A stretch of 64,000 nucleotides of DNA, from NCBI GenBank assembly GCA_007695175.1, contig REEH01000133.1, forward strand, positions 1 through 64,000, written 5' to 3'. Of the stretch, positions 25,657 to 34,206 are shown in pieces; positions within the stretch are counted from its first letter, which is position 1, and every line of letters begins with the position of its first letter. The notes beneath the pieces are model-generated. The model did no database searches. It saw only the letters and a list, made by a program, of their open reading frames with translations, and had not been told where the DNA came from. Source of the stretch: Spirochaetaceae bacterium. Lineage in GTDB: Bacteria > Spirochaetota > Spirochaetia > DSM-27196 > Alkalispirochaetaceae. Both the position numbers and the translations under genes were made by a program.

Positions 25657-26727
25657 ATGGCAAAGACCAGCGACGTACGGATTGTATCCTTTGTTCCCCT
25701 TCTGCCTCCCCTGGAACTGAAAGAGCGCCTTCCCGCCGGCCGGGAGTCGACGGATACCGTGATCGGAAGCCGGGAAACGATTGCGGCAATACTGGCTGAA
25801 AGGGACCCGCGCCTTCTCGTGGTGGTTGGTCCCTGTTCAATTCACGATCCCCGCTCCGCTCTGGAGTACGCGCAGCGCCTGGCGGCGTTCCAGCCCGAGG
25901 TAGAGGATGTGTTTCTCCTGGTGATGCGGGTCTATTTTGAAAAACCCAGGACCGCCCTGGGATGGCGCGGGCTTATTCTCGATCCGAATCTCGACGGCAG
26001 TTACGATATTGACCTGGGGCTGCACACGGCGCGGGAGATCCTGCTGAACATAACCAGCCTCGGCGTACCGGCGGGGAGCGAGATGCTCGATCCGATCGTG
26101 CCCCAGTACATAGACGATCTCGTCTCCTGGGCGTCCATCGGTGCCCGAACGACGGAAAGCCAGACCCACCGCGAGATGGCCAGCGGCCTCTCCATGGCGG
26201 TGGGGTTCAAGAACGGCACCGACGGGAGCATTGAAACGGCGATCAATGCCATGACCAGTTCAGGCATACCCCACAGTTTTATCGGAATCGATCCGCGGGG
26301 CAACACGGCGGTGGTCAATACACGGGGTAACAGCGATCTTCACGTGATTCTGCGCGGTGGCCGTGGAGGCCCGAATTATCGCAGCTGGGATATTGTCCGG
26401 GTTGAGGAGATGCTTCGACACTACGATCTGCCCACAAGAATCCTCGTCGACTGCAGTCACGGAAACAGTGAGAAGGATCCCGCCCGACAACCCCTCGTCC
26501 TGGAAGATATCGTCACGCAGCGCCTGGCCGGGCGGCGTTCAATCAAGGGTTTCATGCTTGAAAGCAATCTCGTTGCGGGACGCCAGGATTTTGACGGCGA
26601 TCGCGATGCCCTGGTTTACGGGCAGTCGCTTACCGATGCGTGCATGGGATGGGACGAGACAGCCTCTCTTCTTCGAGGTGCGGCGGAACGTCTCCGGCGG
26701 GGAGCATCCCGGGGAGCGCCCCGTTGA
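25657..26727 (+). CDS. 3-deoxy-7-phosphoheptulonate synthase (class I, AroF/G/H type)
   Basis: This enzyme joins phosphoenolpyruvate and erythrose 4-phosphate as the first step to aromatic amino acids. Family motifs are [26 protein letters not shown], the [19 protein letters not shown] substrate loop, GFKNGTDG, and HVILRGGR, with the metal Cys in GPCSIHD. Length (356) matches bacterial class I enzymes. Which amino acid inhibits it cannot be told. The proA gene starts with a TTG in its stop codon, forming an amino-acid biosynthetic operon with proA, proB and folB. Confidence 0.94.
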   Translation: MAKTSDVRIVSFVPLLPPLELKERLPAGRESTDTVIGSRETIAAILAERDPRLLVVVGPCSIHDPRSALEYAQRLAAFQPEVEDVFLLVMRVYFEKPRTALGWRGLILDPNLDGSYDIDLGLHTAREILLNITSLGVPAGSEMLDPIVPQYIDDLVSWASIGARTTESQTHREMASGLSMAVGFKNGTDGSIETAINAMTSSGIPHSFIGIDPRGNTAVVNTRGNSDLHVILRGGRGGPNYRSWDIVRVEEMLRHYDLPTRILVDCSHGNSEKDPARQPLVLEDIVTQRLAGRRSIKGFMLESNLVAGRQDFDGDRDALVYGQSLTDACMGWDETASLLRGAAERLRRGASRGAPR

Positions 26728-28055
26728 GCGCCCGTAACGGCGGTGGCGCCGACACGGTGGAAATGCGGGCCCGGGAAGCGCGGCTTGCCTCACGTACCCT
26801 CGCTTCCCTCTCCGGAGAGATCCGAACGGCGGCCCTTGAGAGGGTGGCGGTTGAACTGGCCCGGCAAGGGGACAGGATAAGCGAATCCAACGCTACGGAC
26901 TGCACCCGCGCGGAGAAGGAAGGGCTTGCGGCTCCCCTCAGGAAGCGGTTGCGCTTTGATGGGGGAAAGCAGCTCCAGGCGATTGCGGGAGTGCGGTCCG
27001 TGGCTGCTCTCGCCGATCCGGTGGGGCGTGTCCTGGAGCGGCGTGAACTCGACGAGGGGCTGATCCTGACGCGCCGTACCACTCCGATCGGGGTGGTGGC
27101 CATGATCTTCGAGTCCCGGCCGGACGCGCTCGTACAGATCGCTTCCCTGGCGCTCAAGAGCGGAAACGCCGTCGTGCTCAAGGGTGGATCCGAGGCCCGG
27201 GATAGCAATCGTGTACTGGCTTCGGTGATACACGACGCAGCCTGTGCCGCCGGTGCGCCTCCGGGCTGGCTGCAGCTGATCGAGACGAGGGAGGATGTGG
27301 GCCGGCTCCTCGCGCTGGACACATATATCGACCTCGTGATACCCCGGGGGTCCAACGAATTTGTCCGCTATATCATGGACAATACGCGTATCCCGGTTAT
27401 GGGACACGCTGACGGAATCTGCCACCTGTTCCTTGACCGGGGGGCGGAACCGGAGATGGCCGTGGCACTGACCGTCGATTCCAAGACACAGTACGTGGCG
27501 GTCTGCAACGCGCTGGAGACTCTGCTCGTTCACGCCGATGCGGCGCCAGGGCTGCTGCCGGTGGTCGGAGAGGCCCTGCGGAAGAAAGGGGTTCTGCTGA
27601 GAGGGTGTCCGCGAACGCGGGAGATCCTGCCCGGAATCGACCCGGCCGATGAGTCCGACTGGGCCACGGAGTATCTTGACCTGCTGCTGGCGGTGCGGGT
27701 GGTGGACTCCCTCGATGAAGCGATCGCGCATATCAATCGGTGGGGCAGCGGACACACCGACGGTATCGTAACGGGTGATGCCCGCCGGGCGGAACGTTTC
27801 CTGCGGGAAGTCGATTCCGCCTCGGTCATGTGGAACAGCAGTACCCGATTTGCCGATGGATTCCGGTACGGCCTGGGCGCGGAGGTGGGAATCAGCACCT
27901 CCCGATTGCACGCCCGTGGTCCCGTCGGCGTTGAAGGACTCCTGAGCTACAAATGGATTCTGACGGGTCGGGGTCACGTCGTGGCGGACTACGCCGAGGG
28001 GGGCAAGGTCTTTACCCACCGTGATCTTCCCGGGGGAGACAATGAGATCCTTTGA
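26724..28055 (+). CDS. proA: Gamma-glutamyl phosphate reductase
   Basis: This is the second step of proline synthesis: NADPH reduction of gamma-glutamyl phosphate to the semialdehyde. Motifs are RRTTPIGVVAMIFESRPDA, KSGNAVVLKGGSEA, VIPRGSNEFVRYIM, the catalytic Cys region DSKTQYVAVCNALETLLVH and a C-terminal GLGAEVGISTSRLHARGPVG. The start is taken as TTG 26724, overlapping the DAHP synthase stop and preceded by GGGGAG; ATG 26763 is possible. Upstream frame to 26640 lies inside the previous gene. Order proA then proB is the reverse of the common proBA order. Confidence 0.94.
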   Translation: MSARNGGGADTVEMRAREARLASRTLASLSGEIRTAALERVAVELARQGDRISESNATDCTRAEKEGLAAPLRKRLRFDGGKQLQAIAGVRSVAALADPVGRVLERRELDEGLILTRRTTPIGVVAMIFESRPDALVQIASLALKSGNAVVLKGGSEARDSNRVLASVIHDAACAAGAPPGWLQLIETREDVGRLLALDTYIDLVIPRGSNEFVRYIMDNTRIPVMGHADGICHLFLDRGAEPEMAVALTVDSKTQYVAVCNALETLLVHADAAPGLLPVVGEALRKKGVLLRGCPRTREILPGIDPADESDWATEYLDLLLAVRVVDSLDEAIAHINRWGSGHTDGIVTGDARRAERFLREVDSASVMWNSSTRFADGFRYGLGAEVGISTSRLHARGPVGVEGLLSYKWILTGRGHVVADYAEGGKVFTHRDLPGGDNEIL

Positions 28056-29175
28056 TGAGATCCGTCGTGTTGTCGTCAAGGTGGGGACCAACGTCGTCAG
28101 CCGGGACGACCGGATCGACGAAGAGTACATTCGGGACCTGGCGAAGCAGATCGTGGCGCTTCGTGAAAAGGGCCGTGAGGTTTGCATCGTCACCTCGGGA
28201 GCGATTGGACTGGGTGCGCGCGAGCTGGGGATTGCCGGGCGGGTACAGGATGTGGTGCTGCGACAGGCCTGCGCCGCGGTGGGGCAACCCCTGCTCATGC
28301 AGGTCTATCGATCCGCCTTCGCGGAGTTCGGCCTCAGAACCGCGCAGGTACTGCTCACACGGGAGGTCCTGAATGATCGGGAAAGCTACGTTCGTCTTCG
28401 TAACGCCGTGGAGCGGTTGATGGACCTCATGGTGATTCCCGTCTTCAACGAGAATGACAGTGTCGCCGTAGCCGAGATAGGACGGAACTTCGGTGACAAC
28501 GATCAGTTGAGCGCCCTTATAGCCAGCAAAGTTGACGCGGGTCTCCTGGTGCTTCTCAGCGATGTCCAGGGGTATTACAACCGGGATCCCCGTCTGAACC
28601 CCGATGCGATTCTGCACCAGTCGGTCGAGACGGTAACGTCCTTGATGATTGCTGATGCGGGACGCGCCGGATCGGCGGTCGGGACGGGCGGGATGGCGAC
28701 CAAACTCAAGTCCGTCCGGATTGCCGCTGAAGGAGGTTGCCGCGTTGTCCTCGCTCACGGTCGGGAGCCTCGTGTGCTGCAACGCATACTGGAGGGGGAG
28801 CCTCTGGGGACCGTTTTCGCGTCCCGGAGAAAACTGAAAAACCGTTCCCGCTGGATTCTGCATAATGAGCCGCGGGGCCGAATTCTGGTGGATGAGGGAG
28901 CACTGGAGGCGATTCGTCGCCACAAGAGTCTCCTTCCCCGGGGAATCGTGGGAATCGAGGGCGTTTTTGAGGCCGGCGACGTGGTACAGGTCAATGAGTG
29001 TGCAAAACTGGTAAGCGCTTTTGACAGCCGTGAACTGGCTGCTCTGGCGGGAAAACATTCCTCCGAGGCCGGTTCCATTCTCAGGTCCCGCACCTCCCGG
29101 AAGATCATCGCCCGGCCGGAAGACATGGTTTTCTTTGATGACTACGACGATCCGGAGAGGGGAGACGAAGGATGA
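28042..29175 (+). CDS. proB: Glutamate 5-kinase with PUA domain
   Basis: This is the first step of proline synthesis, phosphorylating glutamate. The amino-acid-kinase domain has VVVKVGTNVVS, IVTSGAIGLGARELG, PVFNENDSVAV, FGDNDQLSALIASKVDAGLLVLLSDV and GTGGMATKLKS; the C-terminal PUA domain (about 275-360) has GRILVDEGALEAI and the RGIVGIEGVFEAGDVV core. 377 residues, full length. ATG 28042 has GGGGGAG just upstream and overlaps the end of proA by 14 bases. Feedback inhibition by proline is known in the family. Confidence 0.95.
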   Translation: MRSFDEIRRVVVKVGTNVVSRDDRIDEEYIRDLAKQIVALREKGREVCIVTSGAIGLGARELGIAGRVQDVVLRQACAAVGQPLLMQVYRSAFAEFGLRTAQVLLTREVLNDRESYVRLRNAVERLMDLMVIPVFNENDSVAVAEIGRNFGDNDQLSALIASKVDAGLLVLLSDVQGYYNRDPRLNPDAILHQSVETVTSLMIADAGRAGSAVGTGGMATKLKSVRIAAEGGCRVVLAHGREPRVLQRILEGEPLGTVFASRRKLKNRSRWILHNEPRGRILVDEGALEAIRRHKSLLPRGIVGIEGVFEAGDVVQVNECAKLVSAFDSRELAALAGKHSSEAGSILRSRTSRKIIARPEDMVFFDDYDDPERGDEG

Positions 29176-29543
29176 TCGGCACGGTGGGTTTTCGCGATCT
29201 CGAGGTTTCCTGTGTCATCGGTGTCAACCCGCAGGAGCGCATCGCGGAGCAGCGGCTGCTGGTAGATCTGTCGCTGGAATATGACTTTGCCCCGTCGCTC
29301 GCGTCGCACCGCGTGGAGGATGTCTTGCACTATGGTGAGGTGGCACGCGCCCTGACGGATCATCTGCGTGGAAACCGATACGGTCTGCTGGAAAGTGCCG
29401 CGGCGGGGTTGCTGGAAAGTCTGGTGAAGGAATTCCCCGCCCTTGTCCGGGCAACCGTGGAATTACGAAAGCCCGCGGCAATGGCGGGGCGGGCGGTACC
29501 CTACGTCCGGCTTGAGTGGTCTGAAAAACGTGCGGTTTCCTGA
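29172..29543 (+). CDS. folB: Dihydroneopterin aldolase
   Basis: This folate-pathway enzyme converts dihydroneopterin to 6-hydroxymethyl-dihydropterin. At 123 residues it has the FolB layout: DLEVSCVIGVNPQERIAEQ with the conserved Glu, VEDVLHYGEVARAL, GLLESAAAGLLESLV and a C-terminal ELRKPAAMAG with the catalytic Lys. The ATG overlaps the proB stop (ATGA). No other folate genes are near, so it is an isolated folB at the end of the DAHP synthase-proA-proB unit. Confidence 0.88.
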   Translation: MIGTVGFRDLEVSCVIGVNPQERIAEQRLLVDLSLEYDFAPSLASHRVEDVLHYGEVARALTDHLRGNRYGLLESAAAGLLESLVKEFPALVRATVELRKPAAMAGRAVPYVRLEWSEKRAVS

Positions 29544-29554
29544 AAAAACTGCTC

Positions 29555-29583
29555 TTGACTCCTTGCAAGAGCGTCCGTATTTT
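29555..29583 (+). promoter_or_regulatory. Promoter of the 56-residue protein gene
   Basis: TTGACT (29555-29560), exactly 17 bases and TATTTT (29578-29583) lie just after folB and give a start near 29590, with a leader of about 50 bases carrying GAGGAGG. Confidence 0.65.
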
Positions 29584-29639
29584 GCGATAGTACCGGGGCC
29601 TTATAGTTCTGTAAGGCCTGCACTGAGGAGGCAAGTACA

Positions 29640-29810
29640 ATGGCTGGAAAAATTTCCAAGAATGCCCGCCGTGAGGGTGCGCAGGAGCTCTTGAGCCGCT
29701 GGGGTGGCAAGATTGTGATGAAAAGCATCTTCGAGAATGGTCGGATGCGGCACCTGGCGGTCTGTGAGAAGACCGGACACCAGGGTCGACGGCCGAAGGA
29801 TCTCATGTAA
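29640..29810 (+). CDS. Small basic protein, 56 residues, unknown function
   Basis: ATG 29640 to TAA 29810 encodes a 56-residue basic protein beginning MAGKISKNARREGAQELLSR, with a central WGGKIVMKSIFENGRMRHL and ending CEKTGHQGRRPKDLM. A strong GAGGAGG lies ten bases upstream, a sigma-70 promoter sits 57 bases upstream and a hairpin-plus-T-tract terminator follows, so it is a self-contained gene. The charge and single Cys resemble small ribosome- or RNA-associated proteins, but I do not recognise a family. There is no membrane segment. Confidence 0.75.
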   Translation: MAGKISKNARREGAQELLSRWGGKIVMKSIFENGRMRHLAVCEKTGHQGRRPKDLM

Positions 29811-29819
29811 AACACGTTT

Positions 29820-29840
29820 CCGGGTCCCCCCGGGACCCGG
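29820..29840. other. Perfect hairpin downstream of the small gene
   Basis: CCGGGTCCC and GGGACCCGG form a perfect 9-base stem with a three-base loop. It begins nine bases after the stop and has no T tract; it precedes a second hairpin that does. Confidence 0.6.
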
Positions 29841-29849
29841 AGGATGCCA

Positions 29850-29878
29850 ACCCGCGGCGAGGCTGCGGGTATTTTTTT
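29850..29878 (+). terminator. Rho-independent terminator of the small gene
   Basis: ACCCGC (29850-29855) pairs with GCGGGT (29865-29870), followed by A and seven T (29872-29878). With the preceding hairpin it forms a tandem stem-loop end. Confidence 0.8.
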
Positions 29879-29939
29879 CGGTGCCTCGGACCGCGGGTGG
29901 GCGGCAGCGGAAAGAATACAGGTAGACCGGAGGCGCCGA

Positions 29940-30467
29940 GTGATTCTGTCGGGACGGGAAATCAGGTCGCATTTAGGCAAGCGGATCACGATCGAGCCCT
30001 ACAACGAGAGCCAGCTCAATCCGAACAGTTACAACCTCAGGCTCCACAACCAGCTGCGGGTGTACCGCAACCGTGTTCTGGATATGCGCGTGGAAAACCT
30101 CTCGGAGGAAATCATAATTCCGCCGGAAGGTCTTGAACTGGAGCCGCAGCGGCTGTACCTGGGGCGCACCGAGGAGTTCACCGGTACCGAGGGCTTCGTG
30201 CCGATGCTGGAAGGTCGTTCATCGATCGGTCGTCTGGGTCTTTTCGTGCATATCACGGCGGGATTCGGCGACGTGGGCTTCCGCGGGTTCTGGACGCTGG
30301 AGATGTTCTGCGTCCAGCCGATCCGCATCTACGCCGGGGTGGAAATCTGCCAGATCTTCTACCACGCCCTGCAGGGGGAATACGATCCCTACCGCAGCGG
30401 AAAATACCAGAACAACACCGGGATTCAGCACAGCCTGCTCTTCCGTGATTTTCAGGACCGGGACTGA
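29940..30467 (+). CDS. dcd: dCTP deaminase
   Basis: This trimeric enzyme converts dCTP to dUTP for thymidylate synthesis. The 175-residue protein has the dCTP-deaminase order ILSGREIRSHL, NPNSYNLRLHN, LEGRSSIGRLGLFVHITAG, the catalytic Glu in FWTLEMFCV and YDPYRSGKYQNNTG at the end. I use GTG 29940, which has GGAGG seven bases upstream and gives the usual Dcd N-terminus; the open frame further upstream runs through the terminator. The 3' end overlaps the convergent UDP-glucose pyrophosphorylase gene by 16 bases. A bifunctional deaminase/dUTPase is possible. Confidence 0.92.
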   Translation: MILSGREIRSHLGKRITIEPYNESQLNPNSYNLRLHNQLRVYRNRVLDMRVENLSEEIIIPPEGLELEPQRLYLGRTEEFTGTEGFVPMLEGRSSIGRLGLFVHITAGFGDVGFRGFWTLEMFCVQPIRIYAGVEICQIFYHALQGEYDPYRSGKYQNNTGIQHSLLFRDFQDRD

Positions 30468-31984
30468 GGACGCCAGCGGCTCCCCTCCAGGACCATCCCG
30501 TACTCTCCCTCCAGTACGCTTGTCAGCCCGCTTGAGAGCTGTTCCACCGTGGGTTGTATCGCTGCTGCCTCCTCCCGCCGGAGACCACTCGTCAGGAGCG
30601 TTTCCAGAAGCATCTTTGCCGCCAGAAAGCGGCGGTACTTGTCGATGCCGAAGACAAGCGGCCTGTCCAGCATGGCGATCACCTCCCACGTTACCTGCTC
30701 CGCCTGGCTGTAGCGGCCCGCATCCTTCTGCTGGTCCGATATGCGCATCGGCAGCTCCTGGACGATCTCCTCAAGGGAATCGCAGAGGCGGCGCAGATCA
30801 AAGAGACCGGTGGCGCAGTTGAAGAGGATCTTCTCGCCCCGCTTCTCGGCGGCCAGGACGTCTTCCCGGGATATCGCCGCGCCGATATCGGCGCAGTTAA
30901 GATTGTTCTCCTGGTCATACACCAGGACGCCCCCCTTCACGTCCAGGGGAGTGCGAAAGGCAAAATCGAACCCCGCCGGCGCGCCGCGCAGGGCGACGAT
31001 GGCCAGGGATACGGGATCGACGGTGAAACCAAGGTTGTCCACATTCCCCAGATAGATGAATCGCTTGCCCAGCTCCAGCAGGCGACGGTAGATCGGGGCG
31101 AGAACCTGAAAATTCTGTCCATGACCGCCCGGTAGGCCCAGGGGCTCGTTCTCCCGCCCCCAGGCTTCGGAAAAGATTCGCCGGGGCCGCCCCTCCTCGC
31201 TGTGGGTCAGCGCGGCCAGAAGCGGCTGCACAGCATGAAGCGTCTCCAGGGCCTGTTCCGCCTCGGGAAAACTACGGAGAAGCGGGCTTTCCCGGTACTC
31301 CCCGTAGGCGGAGCGGAGCAGATCCTCCGTGGCATTACTGGTCATCTCAAAGAAGGGAAGCAGCGGAGCGAGCCCTGCGGGGGCGGTGATGCCGTATTGC
31401 CGTGCGATCCGCCGGTACTCCTCCCCCTTGAGGAGCAGCATGCGGAACTTCAGTTCCAGGAAGCTTGCTCCCGGAGTACCGTCGGGATTTACCCAGGCCG
31501 GTGTTACGCCCTTGGGGCGCCCCGAGACCGTGGGCGCAAGGCGTTCAAAATCCTCCCGGTACAACTCCATCAGCGCCGGATCAAGGGATTCGTTCTTCTT
31601 CCGGTCGGCGTAGCTTGTCGCGCTTCCCCCGTTGAGAACACCGTAGGCGAGATAGGGGTAGAGGAGGATGCCGATCACGCGCAGTTCCTCCTCCCTTAGT
31701 GTCCGGGCCGGACCGGCGTCGCCCGGTACCGGTGTGCCGAACCGTTCCGCCCCTATTTCCGGCGCTATCTCGCCGATTCGGCGCTGGTACAGATCGTCCG
31801 GTATGGTGAGAGACGATGGTACTGTCCTGTCCAGTACGAGTTCCCCATCCACGACGGGAATGCCGCGGGGTACCACCGGTCTGATGCCGTCATAGGCACC
31901 GGCGTTGAGGCGATCCAGGATGTGGAGGGAACGGGTTGTATCGATTCCCAGCTCCTCCATGCGTCGCGGAAGCAGATCATTCAT
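30452..31984 (-). CDS. UDPGP-type UTP--glucose-1-phosphate uridylyltransferase
   Basis: This eukaryote-like UDP-sugar pyrophosphorylase (510 residues) makes UDP-glucose, or UDP-GlcNAc in some relatives, from UTP and the sugar 1-phosphate. The nucleotide loop is YGVLNGGSATSYADRKKN, followed by PGGHGQNF and IYLGNVDNLGFTVDP, the uridine and sugar-phosphate binding blocks of the UDPGP family. It is unrelated to the GalU type usual in bacteria. It starts in the stop of the glucokinase gene (ATGA overlap), so glucose phosphorylation and glucosyl activation share one transcript. Confidence 0.82.
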   Translation of the reverse strand: MNDLLPRRMEELGIDTTRSLHILDRLNAGAYDGIRPVVPRGIPVVDGELVLDRTVPSSLTIPDDLYQRRIGEIAPEIGAERFGTPVPGDAGPARTLREEELRVIGILLYPYLAYGVLNGGSATSYADRKKNESLDPALMELYREDFERLAPTVSGRPKGVTPAWVNPDGTPGASFLELKFRMLLLKGEEYRRIARQYGITAPAGLAPLLPFFEMTSNATEDLLRSAYGEYRESPLLRSFPEAEQALETLHAVQPLLAALTHSEEGRPRRIFSEAWGRENEPLGLPGGHGQNFQVLAPIYRRLLELGKRFIYLGNVDNLGFTVDPVSLAIVALRGAPAGFDFAFRTPLDVKGGVLVYDQENNLNCADIGAAISREDVLAAEKRGEKILFNCATGLFDLRRLCDSLEEIVQELPMRISDQQKDAGRYSQAEQVTWEVIAMLDRPLVFGIDKYRRFLAAKMLLETLLTSGLRREEAAAIQPTVEQLSSGLTSVLEGEYGMVLEGSRWRPQSRS

Positions 31985-33036
31985 GCCGTTTTCTCCTTGA
32001 GCAGCAAGAGGGCTCCATAGGCAGCTCCGTAGAGCGAAACCTCGTAGTCGCGAACGACGTACACCGGGATTCGCTGGAGCAATGTCTGGATATTGGGGCG
32101 GTAACTGATGCGGAAAGCCTTGAGAAAACGCTCCTTTGCGGTAAACCAGTGTTCGTTCTTGGTCACGATTCCACCGGCGAGATAGAGTCCCCCCAGGGGC
32201 AGAAAGTGAAGCGCAACGCCCGCGGCGACGCGGGCGTAATTCTCGACGAAGAACTCCATGATTTCCACCGCCAGGGGATCACCCGCGTGGGCAGCATCGG
32301 AAACGGTGCGCGCCGTATCGGAGTCGGGTTTGATATCCCGAAGAAGGGTGGATTCCCGCCCGATCCGGCCCGTCTCCCGGAAGAACTCAAGAATATTCCC
32401 GATTCCCCGGCCGGAGACAAAGCTCTCGGCTCCGGGAGAAGCCGATTCCCGGCGGGAAATAGAAGCCAGAAGGTTCCGGCTGCGCTCATCGTAGGGCGCG
32501 AACGGGGCGTGCCCCCCCTCCGAGGGAAGTGCAAGGTACTCCCGATGGTGGTCGATCACGTAGCCGACACCGAGTCCCGTGCCGGCGCCCACAACCGCCC
32601 GGACCGTACCCTCCGGCTCCGGCGGGGGAGTGGCAGCGGGTGCGAGCATTCCCAGCTTCGTTGTATCTTCCGTGTCCAGGAGGGGGATACCGTAACTGAT
32701 GGCCGTGAAATCGTTGATCACCCGGACGGGAAGTGCCAGGGCCTCCGCGATGCTGTCTCCCTCAATTGTCCAGGGCACGTTGGTCAGGTGGCAGGTGTTC
32801 CTCCTGACGGGACCGGCACCACTGATACAGAGTGCGCGGGGGAGCAGGTCCCGCCGCCCATCCTCATCCAGTTCATCCCGGACGTGGAAGAGCGCTTCCT
32901 CAAGGGATGCCAGCTCCTGCGTGGAAAAGCGGAACCTCCGGAGGATGAGAAAACGGCGGCCTTCGTTCCGCACCAGAGCGACGGATGTGTTGGTACCCCC
33001 CACGTCGCAAGCGAGGAGCAGCGTACTATTACCCAT
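31981..33036 (-). CDS. glk: Glucokinase (Glk family)
   Basis: This enzyme phosphorylates glucose with ATP. The N-terminal phosphate loop is LACDVGGTNTSVALV; other Glk features are VINDFTAISYG with the catalytic Asp, VGAGTGLGVGYV, PSEGGHAPFAP and SFVSGRGIGNILEF. At 351 residues it is slightly longer than E. coli Glk (about 320). It has no Shine-Dalgarno; TATAAC ends eight bases before the ATG. It overlaps the downstream UDPGP-type gene by four bases and is divergent from the DHH phosphoesterase gene. Confidence 0.9.
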   Translation of the reverse strand: MGNSTLLLACDVGGTNTSVALVRNEGRRFLILRRFRFSTQELASLEEALFHVRDELDEDGRRDLLPRALCISGAGPVRRNTCHLTNVPWTIEGDSIAEALALPVRVINDFTAISYGIPLLDTEDTTKLGMLAPAATPPPEPEGTVRAVVGAGTGLGVGYVIDHHREYLALPSEGGHAPFAPYDERSRNLLASISRRESASPGAESFVSGRGIGNILEFFRETGRIGRESTLLRDIKPDSDTARTVSDAAHAGDPLAVEIMEFFVENYARVAAGVALHFLPLGGLYLAGGIVTKNEHWFTAKERFLKAFRISYRPNIQTLLQRIPVYVVRDYEVSLYGAAYGALLLLKEKTA

Positions 33037-33044
33037 GTTTTTCC

Positions 33045-33073
33045 GTTATAGTACAAGGATCGGGCATTGTCCA
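33045..33073 (-). promoter_or_regulatory. Promoter of glk, leaderless type
   Basis: On the minus strand TGGACA (33073-33068), exactly 17 bases and TATAAC (33050-33045) end eight bases before ATG 33036. Confidence 0.65.
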
Positions 33074-33096
33074 TTCCTGCCTCTTCTTACATTTAC

Positions 33097-33125
33097 TTGA
33101 GAAAGCGATTAAACTCGGGTAGACT
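33097..33125 (+). promoter_or_regulatory. Promoter of DHH phosphoesterase gene
   Basis: TTGAGA (33097-33102), exactly 17 bases and TAGACT (33120-33125) give a start near 33132, leaving a short leader with CGGAGGG before ATG 33148. This is an ordinary leadered promoter, in contrast to its divergent neighbour. Confidence 0.65.
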
Positions 33126-33147
33126 GGGACACTCAATCGGAGGGACG

Positions 33148-34077
33148 ATGGCTTCTAGCGAGAGGAAATTTCGGCTGGTGACGCGCAGCGATTTCGATGG
33201 ACTCGTCTGTGCGGTCCTTTTACGCGAACGGGACATGATCGACGAAATCAAGTTCGTTCATCCCAAGGATATGCAGGACGGGCTGATAGCGATATCCGGC
33301 GATGATATCACGACAAATCTTCCCTATGTGGAGGGCGTCCACCTCGCCTTTGACCACCATTTCTCGGAAACCCTCCGGGTGGGGCAGGTGGACAACTACA
33401 TTTGTGATCCCGATGCGCCGAGTGCCGCCCGGGTAGTGTTTCGCCATTACGGTGGGAGAGAGGGCTTCCCCAACGTGAGCCTCGATATGCTGGAGGCGGT
33501 GGACAAGGGCGATAGCGCTGACTTTACCCGGGACGAGGTTCTCGACCCGGAGGGCTGGAACCTCCTGAATTTCATCATGGACGCCCGCACCGGTCTGGGG
33601 CGGTTCAGAAACTTCCGGATATCCAACTATCAGCTCATGATGGACCTGATCGACTACTGCAAGGATCACGATATCGACGACATCCTGCTGCTGCCCGATG
33701 TGGCGGAACGGGTCGAGCTGTACGAGGATCACAAGGAGCGTTTTCGTCAGCAGATGCTTTCCGTGGGCCAGCAGCAAGGCAACGTGCTGCTGGTGGACCT
33801 CAGGAGCCAGGAAACGATTTACGCGGGTAACCGCTTCGTGAAGTACGCGCTCTTCCCGGAGGCCAACGTCTCGGTTCAGGTGCTCTGGGGCTTCAAGAGA
33901 CAGAACACCGTTCTTACCGTTGGTAAATCCATCTTCAATCGCAGCTGCAAGACCAACATCGGCGAGCTGATGCTCTCCTACGGCGGGGGCGGACACGCTG
34001 CCGCCGGAACGTGTCAGGTGCCCAACGAGGACGCGGAGCGCGTCGTTCAGGAAGTTCTGACGGCGCTCGCGGAATAG
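33148..34077 (+). CDS. DHH-family phosphoesterase
   Basis: This metal-dependent phosphoesterase (309 residues) belongs to the family that includes exopolyphosphatase-like enzymes, nanoRNases and cyclic-dinucleotide hydrolases. The DHH domain has TRSDFDGLVCAVLL and the metal motif AFDHHFSE; the DHHA1-type C-terminus has LMLSYGGGGHAAAGTCQV. GGAGGG supports ATG 33148, and the open frame upstream to 33067 covers the promoter. The substrate cannot be fixed; the lack of extra sensory domains makes a NrnA-like or exopolyphosphatase-related role more likely than a membrane c-di-AMP hydrolase. Confidence 0.85.
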   Translation: MASSERKFRLVTRSDFDGLVCAVLLRERDMIDEIKFVHPKDMQDGLIAISGDDITTNLPYVEGVHLAFDHHFSETLRVGQVDNYICDPDAPSAARVVFRHYGGREGFPNVSLDMLEAVDKGDSADFTRDEVLDPEGWNLLNFIMDARTGLGRFRNFRISNYQLMMDLIDYCKDHDIDDILLLPDVAERVELYEDHKERFRQQMLSVGQQQGNVLLVDLRSQETIYAGNRFVKYALFPEANVSVQVLWGFKRQNTVLTVGKSIFNRSCKTNIGELMLSYGGGGHAAAGTCQVPNEDAERVVQEVLTALAE

Positions 34078-34144
34078 GCTTTTCCCAGGATTACGGCCGG
34101 GCCCACCGCCGGCGCACGGCCGGGGGCGCAACCCCCGCCGGCGC

Positions 34145-34180
34145 AACCCCCGGGATCATTGCTTCTCCCGGGGGTTTTTT
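34145..34180 (+). terminator. Rho-independent terminator of DHH gene
   Basis: AACCCCCGGGA (34145-34155) pairs with TCCCGGGGGTT (34166-34176), followed by a run of T to 34180. It is a strong terminator for the plus-strand gene; the minus-strand E1 gene ends 27 bases further on. Confidence 0.9.
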
Positions 34181-34206
34181 GACCGGCCGCCGCCGTACTG
34201 AATCCC

